A stretch of 64,000 nt of DNA from Flavobacterium sp. HJ-32-4 (GTDB lineage Bacteria; Bacteroidota; Bacteroidia; Flavobacteriales; Flavobacteriaceae): positions 2,757,001-2,821,000 of the forward strand of contig NZ_CP092832.1 of assembly GCF_022532105.1 (NCBI RefSeq), written 5' to 3'. Under the pieces are notes generated by a model. The model was not told the origin of the DNA, did no database searches, and worked only from the letters and a program-made list of their open reading frames with translations. The translations under genes were made by a program, and so were the position numbers. Positions 59,136 through 64,000 of this stretch are shown here, piece by piece. The first letter of the stretch is position 1. The number at the start of each line of letters is the position of its first letter.

Positions 59136-59703
59136 ACTCAGCCGCTATCGGGTCATCCTGGCCTCGGGATCGCCGCGTCGCCAGCATTTCCTGCGCGAAC
59201 TCGGACTTGACTTTGTAATTGAGGTCAAGGAAGTAGACGAATCCTTTCCCGACCATTTAAAGGGAGGTGACATAACCGCCTTTCTCTCTGAATTGAAAAG
59301 TGAGGCGTTTGGCCCGTTAGGGGAACACGACATCCTGATTACCAGCGATACCATTGTATGGTTGGAAGACCGCGCATTGGGAAAACCTACAGACCGTGAG
59401 GATGCGATTGCGATGTTGGAAGCCCTTTCCGGACGCACACACCAGGTGATGACATCGGTTACCTTCCGGACGCCGTCAGGACATGAGACGCTAACGGAAA
59501 CCACCGCCGTCACGTTCAATTCCCTCACACGGGATGAGATCGAATATTACATCGATCACTACCGTCCTTTTGACAAGGCGGGCTCTTACGGTATACAGGA
59601 CTGGATCGGGATGGTGGCCGTAAAACGCATCGACGGGTCGTATGCCAACGTAATGGGGTTACCGGTTGACCGGGTATATGACTACCTGAATACACATTTT
59701 TAG
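59122..59703 (+). CDS. Maf-like nucleoside triphosphate pyrophosphatase
   Basis: 193 residues. Hydrolyses non-canonical or certain canonical NTPs to monophosphates, a house-cleaning role tied to arrest of septum formation in Bacillus. Conserved motifs: LASGSPRRQHFLRELG near the N-terminus, LITSDTIVWLEDRALGKP with the catalytic aspartate, and DKAGSYGIQDWIG near residue 152. It overlaps the prenyltransferase gene by 14 nt. Confidence 0.95.
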   Translation: MLKDKLSRYRVILASGSPRRQHFLRELGLDFVIEVKEVDESFPDHLKGGDITAFLSELKSEAFGPLGEHDILITSDTIVWLEDRALGKPTDREDAIAMLEALSGRTHQVMTSVTFRTPSGHETLTETTAVTFNSLTRDEIEYYIDHYRPFDKAGSYGIQDWIGMVAVKRIDGSYANVMGLPVDRVYDYLNTHF

Positions 59704-59813
59704 ACGCCGAAATCTTACAAGACACGGACACATTTCTGTAATGCGATAGCTGCCAAAGCGCCGCATTTTTGTAGCGTCACCGCTTTCTGACGGCCGACGC
59801 AAAACAAAATGAA

Positions 59814-60992
59814 ATGAATCCTACCCTTCACTTCCCGGCACCGGTTCGGCTTGCCTGCGTGCTCATCAGCCTTATCGCCCTTTGTTATATCGCCTATGTA
59901 GGCCAGGATGTGCTTATTCCGTTGGCCATGGCGGGTTTATTCGCTATCCTCGTACGGCCTGTAGCCGGGTTCATGGAACGACGTCTTCGGTTTCCGCAGG
60001 TGTTGGCGTCGATTGTGGCTGTATTGCTCTTTGTGGTCGTCCTCGGTGGAATCGTATCGTTTATTTCGTGGCAGGTCAGTGACTTTGCCAGCGACTGGGA
60101 TCGTATCAAACGCAACTTCACCATCCATATCTTCCACCTGCAACAATACATCTACCAGCATTTTGGCGTCAGCATGGACGAGCAGCAGGAGTACCTGAAC
60201 AGCGCCACCAAAAACGGCATGAAATCCGGACGGGCGCTGATCGGAACCACCTTATTGTCGGCAACCGACACGCTTATTACCGTGACCCTGATCCCGGTTT
60301 ATATGTTCCTTATCCTGATTTATCGCACGCATATGATGACCTTTCTCTGCAAATTGGTCGACAAGGCGCACCACCCGCGGTTGAAAGACATCATGTCACA
60401 AATCAAATTCGCCGTCAAGAACTACCTGATGGGACTCACGATCGAGATGTTCATCGTTTCTTTCCTGACCGCACTGGGCTTTTATATAGTAGGCGTGGAA
60501 TATGCACTGTTATTGGGCGTCCTGACCGGACTGCTGAACCTCATCCCCTATATCGGCATCATGGTCGCCTGTGTCGTGAGCATTTTTGCCTCGCTTACGG
60601 CGTCGACGGACATTTCGATCATTGTCGGCGTTTTGGTTGTAAACGTTATCGTGCAGTTAGTCGACAACAACATACTCGTGCCGATGATCGTCAGCTCGAA
60701 GGTGCAGGTAAACGCGCTGGCCTCGATTGTGGGTATTATCATCGGCGGGATGCTAGCTGGCGTGACCGGGATGTTCCTCGCGATTCCGATCATCGCCATC
60801 CTGAAAGTTGTCTTTGACCGTATCGACTCCCTTGAACCCTGGGGATATCTGTTAGGGGACGATATCCCGCGCACCTTCGAGTGGCACCGCATCCGGCTGC
60901 CGCGCTATGCCCATGTGGCAACCGACGAACCCCTGAAAGAGACCGTATCCGCGGAAGCGACATCCGTACCTAAAAAACGCAAAAAGACCTAA
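59814..60992 (+). CDS. AI-2E family transporter (PerM-like permease)
   Basis: 392 residues with seven or eight hydrophobic helices. The family signature is seen in the C-terminal half: VGVEYALLLGVLTGLLNLIPYIGIMVA, then VDNNILVPMIVSSKVQVNALASI (read in parts around residues 225-310). Members include TqsA and PerM and export small molecules or act with metalloproteases; the substrate is uncertain. The start is ATG 59814; an ATG five bases upstream is out of frame. It ends one base before the lipid-transport permease gene, suggesting one operon. Confidence 0.92.
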   Translation: MNPTLHFPAPVRLACVLISLIALCYIAYVGQDVLIPLAMAGLFAILVRPVAGFMERRLRFPQVLASIVAVLLFVVVLGGIVSFISWQVSDFASDWDRIKRNFTIHIFHLQQYIYQHFGVSMDEQQEYLNSATKNGMKSGRALIGTTLLSATDTLITVTLIPVYMFLILIYRTHMMTFLCKLVDKAHHPRLKDIMSQIKFAVKNYLMGLTIEMFIVSFLTALGFYIVGVEYALLLGVLTGLLNLIPYIGIMVACVVSIFASLTASTDISIIVGVLVVNVIVQLVDNNILVPMIVSSKVQVNALASIVGIIIGGMLAGVTGMFLAIPIIAILKVVFDRIDSLEPWGYLLGDDIPRTFEWHRIRLPRYAHVATDEPLKETVSAEATSVPKKRKKT

Positions 60993-60993
60993 C

Positions 60994-61824
60994 ATGGAGA
61001 CCACCAAAACTACCCTGGGCCAACGTGTGCGGACGCGTTCTGTTCGGCTGTCGGAATCGACCCTCCGCAAAAAAAACCGCTTTGAGCAATTCCTGGCGGG
61101 GACGGCGGACGGCGTGCTTTTCACCGGACGCGTGATCGCCAATACCTTCAGTCGGGGATTTGAATTCAAGGAGTTCTTCCGCCACTGTTTTGAGGTGGGA
61201 AACAAGTCGCTCGGACTTATCTCCGTCACCGGAATTGTGGTCGGCCTTGTGCTGACCATCCAGTCACGGCCTGTGTTGGTCGATTTTGGTGCGGTCACCA
61301 TGCTTCCGGGGATGGTCGCCGTTTCGATGATACGCGAAATGGGCCCGGTTATGATTGCCCTCATCTGCGCCGGCAAGATCGGATCGAGTATGGGCGCTGA
61401 AATCGGGTCAATGCGGGTGACGGAGCAAATCGATGCGATGGAAGTCTCTTCTGCCAACCCGATTCGGTTTCTGGTTGTGCCGCGGGTGTTGGCCATCACG
61501 CTGATGCTACCCTTATTGGTGTTGTATGCTGATGCGCTCGGGATCATGGCCAGTTGGGCCGGCGCCAATATCAAGGGCGATGCCAGTTTCGTCTTGTTTA
61601 TGAACCAGGCGTTCGGGCAGTTGGCTTTTTCTGACTTACTTCCCGCGTTTATCAAGACGTTCTTCTTCGGGGCCGTCATCGGTTTGGTAGGATGTTACAA
61701 AGGATACAATGCCGGACGCGGGACGGAAAGTGTGGGACGTGCGGCCAATTCTGCCGTAGTACTTTCGTCTTTGCTGGTAATCATCGTCGATTTGATTGCC
61801 GTTCAACTAACTGATGTGATATGA
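60994..61824 (+). CDS. MlaE-type ABC lipid transporter permease
   Basis: 276 residues with an amphipathic N-terminus and about five membrane helices. The MlaE family is marked by GLISVTGIVVGLVLTIQSRPV, MIREMGPVMIALICAGKIGSSMGAEIGSM (split over residues 107-140) and MRVTEQIDAMEVSSANPIRFLVVPRV. Together with the following ATPase and MCE protein it forms an Mla-like machine that moves phospholipids between inner and outer membranes. The stop overlaps the ATPase start (ATGA). Confidence 0.94.
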   Translation: METTKTTLGQRVRTRSVRLSESTLRKKNRFEQFLAGTADGVLFTGRVIANTFSRGFEFKEFFRHCFEVGNKSLGLISVTGIVVGLVLTIQSRPVLVDFGAVTMLPGMVAVSMIREMGPVMIALICAGKIGSSMGAEIGSMRVTEQIDAMEVSSANPIRFLVVPRVLAITLMLPLLVLYADALGIMASWAGANIKGDASFVLFMNQAFGQLAFSDLLPAFIKTFFFGAVIGLVGCYKGYNAGRGTESVGRAANSAVVLSSLLVIIVDLIAVQLTDVI

Positions 61825-62582
61825 AAACGACGACCACTGATACGCCCATCATCGACGTCCGCGACCTGCGAAAGAGTTTCGGCACCACCCGTGTGCTGGA
61901 CGGCGTTACCTTCCAGTTGCGAAAGGGTGAGAACCTGGTGATACTGGGGAAATCGGGTACCGGGAAATCGGTGTTGATCAAATGCATCGTGCGTTTGCTC
62001 GACGCCGACAGCGGCACGATTACCGTCCTTGACCAGGAAATCAACTCGCTCAAAGGCGACGCGCTTGGGGAAGTCCGCCGCAGTATCGGATTTCTCTTCC
62101 AGAGTGCCGCTTTGTATGATTCGATGACCGTGCGGGAAAACCTGGAATTTCCACTCCGCCGCACCGGCCTCAAAACGACCCAGGCCGAAATTGACCAGAA
62201 AGTGAAAGAAGTACTCGACGATGTCGGCCTTCCCGAAGCCATCGACCGGATGCCCTCGGAATTATCGGGTGGTATGCGAAAAAGAATCGGACTGGCTCGG
62301 ACATTGATCGTCGATCCGGCGATTATATTATATGACGAACCCACTACCGGCCTCGATCCGGTTACATCCGACGAGATCAGCCAGTTGATCAACAGTGTCC
62401 AGAAACAATACAATACCTCCTCCATCATCATCACACACGATATTGAATGTGTGCGCACGGTGGCCGACCGCATCCTGATGCTGAAAGACGGCACGCTGTA
62501 TAAAGAGGGCTCCCTCGACGAATTCGAATCGTCGGATGACCCATTGATCCAATCCTATTTTACCTCCAAACGAAAGTCCTAA
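61821..62582 (+). CDS. MlaF-type ABC lipid transporter ATPase
   Basis: 253 residues, one nucleotide-binding domain: Walker A GKSGTGKSVLIK, Q-loop LFQSAALYDSMTV, signature LSGGMRKRIGLAR (the MRKR variant typical of MlaF), Walker B IILYDEPTTGLDPV and switch IITHD. It powers the MlaE-type permease encoded just upstream with a 4-nt overlap. The MCE gene follows after 9 bp. Confidence 0.95.
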   Translation: MKTTTTDTPIIDVRDLRKSFGTTRVLDGVTFQLRKGENLVILGKSGTGKSVLIKCIVRLLDADSGTITVLDQEINSLKGDALGEVRRSIGFLFQSAALYDSMTVRENLEFPLRRTGLKTTQAEIDQKVKEVLDDVGLPEAIDRMPSELSGGMRKRIGLARTLIVDPAIILYDEPTTGLDPVTSDEISQLINSVQKQYNTSSIIITHDIECVRTVADRILMLKDGTLYKEGSLDEFESSDDPLIQSYFTSKRKS

Positions 62583-62591
62583 TACTACCAC

Positions 62592-63341
62592 ATGAATACG
62601 CAAAGCACCACCTTCAAAGTACGCCTCGGCCTCTTCGTTTTTACGGGTATCGTACTCTTTTTCCTTGCCTTGTTCCTAATAGGTAAGCAGAAAAACCTCT
62701 TCAATCCCGTCTTCCAGTTGCGGGCCAACTTCCGAAACGTCGGCGGCCTGCAAGTGGGCAATGTCGTCCGTTTTTCGGGTATCAACATCGGGACCGTCGA
62801 CAACATCCGGATCTTGAACGACACGACCGTTCGGGTCGACATGCTCATCCGCCAGGACGTAAAACCCTTTATCAAAGAAGACGCCCGGGCCGGAATCGGT
62901 TCGGAAGGCATTATTGGAGATAAGGTTCTCGTTCTGTCGCAGGGGAATTCCACCCATGAAATCAAACCGAACCAACTCGTCGCCTCGAACGAACCGACCG
63001 ACATGGATGCCGTGATGCGGAGCCTGAGCGTTACCGCCGACAATGCGGCCGTGGCTTCAGAGGAAATGGCCGAAATCCTGTTGAAAATCAACCGCGGCGA
63101 CGGAACGTTGGGTCGTTTGATACAGGATAAAGAGATCGCCGAAAACCTCGACAAAACCATGGAAAACCTCAAGAATTCGAGTAAAGGACTCGAGGAAAAC
63201 ATGGAGGCTGCCAAGCACAACTTCCTGTTACGGGGGTACTTCAAGAAGAAAGAGAAGGAAAAACGCGAGAAAGAAGAAGCCGCCAAAAAAGAAGCGAAAG
63301 AAGCGGCTGCGAAAGCGTCGAAAAAGGCAACAAAGAAATAG
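62592..63341 (+). CDS. MlaD/MCE family substrate-binding protein
   Basis: 249 residues. One N-terminal membrane helix (LGLFVFTGIVLFFLALFLIG) anchors it in the inner membrane; the MCE domain follows (FRNVGGLQVGNVVRFSGINIGTVDNI read across residues 45-72, then IGSEGIIGDKVLVLSQG). After residue 140 come coiled-coil-forming helices, and the last 45 residues are almost all Lys, Glu and Ala. MCE proteins form hexamers that carry lipids. Third gene of the Mla-like set; no periplasmic MlaC or MlaA homologue is seen in the window. Confidence 0.93.
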   Translation: MNTQSTTFKVRLGLFVFTGIVLFFLALFLIGKQKNLFNPVFQLRANFRNVGGLQVGNVVRFSGINIGTVDNIRILNDTTVRVDMLIRQDVKPFIKEDARAGIGSEGIIGDKVLVLSQGNSTHEIKPNQLVASNEPTDMDAVMRSLSVTADNAAVASEEMAEILLKINRGDGTLGRLIQDKEIAENLDKTMENLKNSSKGLEENMEAAKHNFLLRGYFKKKEKEKREKEEAAKKEAKEAAAKASKKATKK

Positions 63342-63367
63342 GATTGCCGTTACTAAAGGCAATTATG

Positions 63368-63375
63368 TATTTTTG
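63368..63375 (+). promoter_or_regulatory. -7 box of the last gene
   Basis: TATTTTTG, matching TAnnTTTG, 5 nt before the ATG at 63381. Confidence 0.5.
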
Positions 63376-63380
63376 GAAGA

Positions 63381-64000
63381 ATGCAGCGTATCCTGATGTT
63401 CCTTTTCGTTCTGGCACTGGCACCCATATACGTGTCCGGACAGGCGCCTACGACGGCAAAAGACTCGGCTGCGTTTTACAAGAAAATCGAAAAGGCGTCG
63501 AAGCGACGGGGCTTTACCCGCTTTCTGCACCGACTGGTTTTTGAGCCTACTGAAATCAAGAATTCGAATCCGATCCGGAAGCCGAAAAAACGCGACTACA
63601 AAAACTACAACGGCCGGATCGTGCGGAACATCAAGATCCACACCCTTGATCCGTTTGGGTATTCCGAAATCGATACGACCCGTAAGCCGCGCAATTGGGG
63701 TGAGCGACTGGGGAATGCCGTGCACATCAAATCGCGGCAGTTCGCCATCCGCAACCTGCTGCTTATCAAAGAAAACCGGCCCGTCGATTCGCTGATGGTA
63801 AAGGAAAGCGAACGTCTAATCCGTACCCAGCGGTATGTGAGCCGGGTATACATTACCGCCACGCCCGTTTCGTCGGATTCGGTGGATATCAACGTGCGGG
63901 TGCTCGACTCGTGGAGCCTTATTCCGAAGGGAAGCATCAGTACGTCACGGACCTCGGTTGAGATACGGGAACGGAACATCCTGGGGAGCGGACACGAATT
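63381..64000 (+). CDS. POTRA-type outer membrane protein, 3' truncated
   Basis: Starts at ATG 63381 and stays open to the right edge (206 residues present). A signal peptide ends near YVSGQ. After a basic linker, residues about 78-175 look like one or more POTRA modules as in Omp85/BamA proteins: GRIVRNIKIHTLDPFG, then LLLIKENRPVDSLMVKESERLI (split), RYVSRVYITATPV and DSVDINVRVLDSWSLIP. The next region, STSRTSVEIRERNILGSGHE, resembles the entry into a barrel. It lies 39 bp after the MCE gene with its own -7 box. An outer membrane partner for the Mla-like system is possible but inferred. Confidence 0.75.
   Translation, partial: MQRILMFLFVLALAPIYVSGQAPTTAKDSAAFYKKIEKASKRRGFTRFLHRLVFEPTEIKNSNPIRKPKKRDYKNYNGRIVRNIKIHTLDPFGYSEIDTTRKPRNWGERLGNAVHIKSRQFAIRNLLLIKENRPVDSLMVKESERLIRTQRYVSRVYITATPVSSDSVDINVRVLDSWSLIPKGSISTSRTSVEIRERNILGSGHE

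Noticed and set aside
1..64000. tRNA, rRNA or insertion sequences
   Set aside because: No cloverleaf with a TTCGA-type arm, no rRNA stretch and no transposase motif was seen in the gaps examined by eye; a tRNA scan could still correct this.

Overview
The window is about 64 kb of chromosome from a Bacteroidota bacterium, most likely family Flavobacteriaceae and probably Flavobacterium or a close relative with a fairly high GC content. The signs are the recurrent Bacteroidota -7 promoter box TAnnTTTG upstream of many genes, little use of Shine-Dalgarno sites, a type IX secretion sorting tail (23.7-23.9 kb), a lipidated TamA variant (TamL) behind TamB, a cyclophilin-FKBP fusion, and several families seen mainly in flavobacteria (DUF3276, DUF6095, YCF48-like lipoprotein, SatD/DUF3307). 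The genus is inferred from family content and could not be checked by search.

Layout. 0-6.6 kb: end of a cation/proton antiporter, guaB, HMG-CoA lyase, a SatD-like regulator/DUF3307 membrane protein pair behind three regularly spaced operator-like palindromes, and pyrD. 6.7-12.4 kb: a membrane methyltransferase, a secreted GH3 beta-glucosidase with a PA14 insert, an acetyltransferase, peptidase T and a YdeI-like protein. 13-18.6 kb: leucine dehydrogenase, nusB, a DUF1573 lipoprotein and yajC, divergent from an ABC exporter, then a PUR-alpha-like protein and CsaA. 18.8-25.3 kb: glgA-glgC, a small cytochrome c lipoprotein, the dual immunophilin, a secreted beta-propeller-like protein, trmD and rplS. 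26-31.2 kb: SAM methyltransferase, ZIP transporter, murQ, then a run of small genes (DUF6095, pentapeptide repeat, DUF1572, lipoprotein) and TerC. 31.3-34.6 kb: a four-gene metal operon containing an MbnP/MbnH pair. 34.9-39.8 kb: parC and parE. 40.1-43 kb: a gene-poor accessory stretch with short unknown genes, decayed duplicates and repeats. 43-64 kb: pirin, YceI, tamB-tamL, a conserved unknown, a DEAD-box helicase, a YCF48-like lipoprotein, kup, a secreted low-complexity protein, a UbiA-type prenyltransferase with Maf, and an AI-2E-type permease followed by Mla-type lipid transport genes (permease, ATPase, MCE protein) and a truncated POTRA-type outer membrane protein.

Two non-coding themes stand out. 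First, short tandem arrays of 7-bp units (also 6, 8 and 11 bp) sit at the edges of genes and sometimes supply stop codons or abut start codons. Two loci (12.4-12.8 and 39.9-40.2 kb) share the same composite order: 7-bp array, 11-bp array, then a CAGGSAGTAT tail. Second, the distance from the -7 box to the start codon clusters at 4-5 nt (probably leaderless) or 16-18 nt.

No rRNA, tRNA, CRISPR array, transposase or phage gene was seen. The best candidates for something new are the SatD-like/DUF3307 pair with its 28-bp-phased operators, the MbnP/MbnH operon outside methanotrophs, and the gene-edge heptamer arrays.
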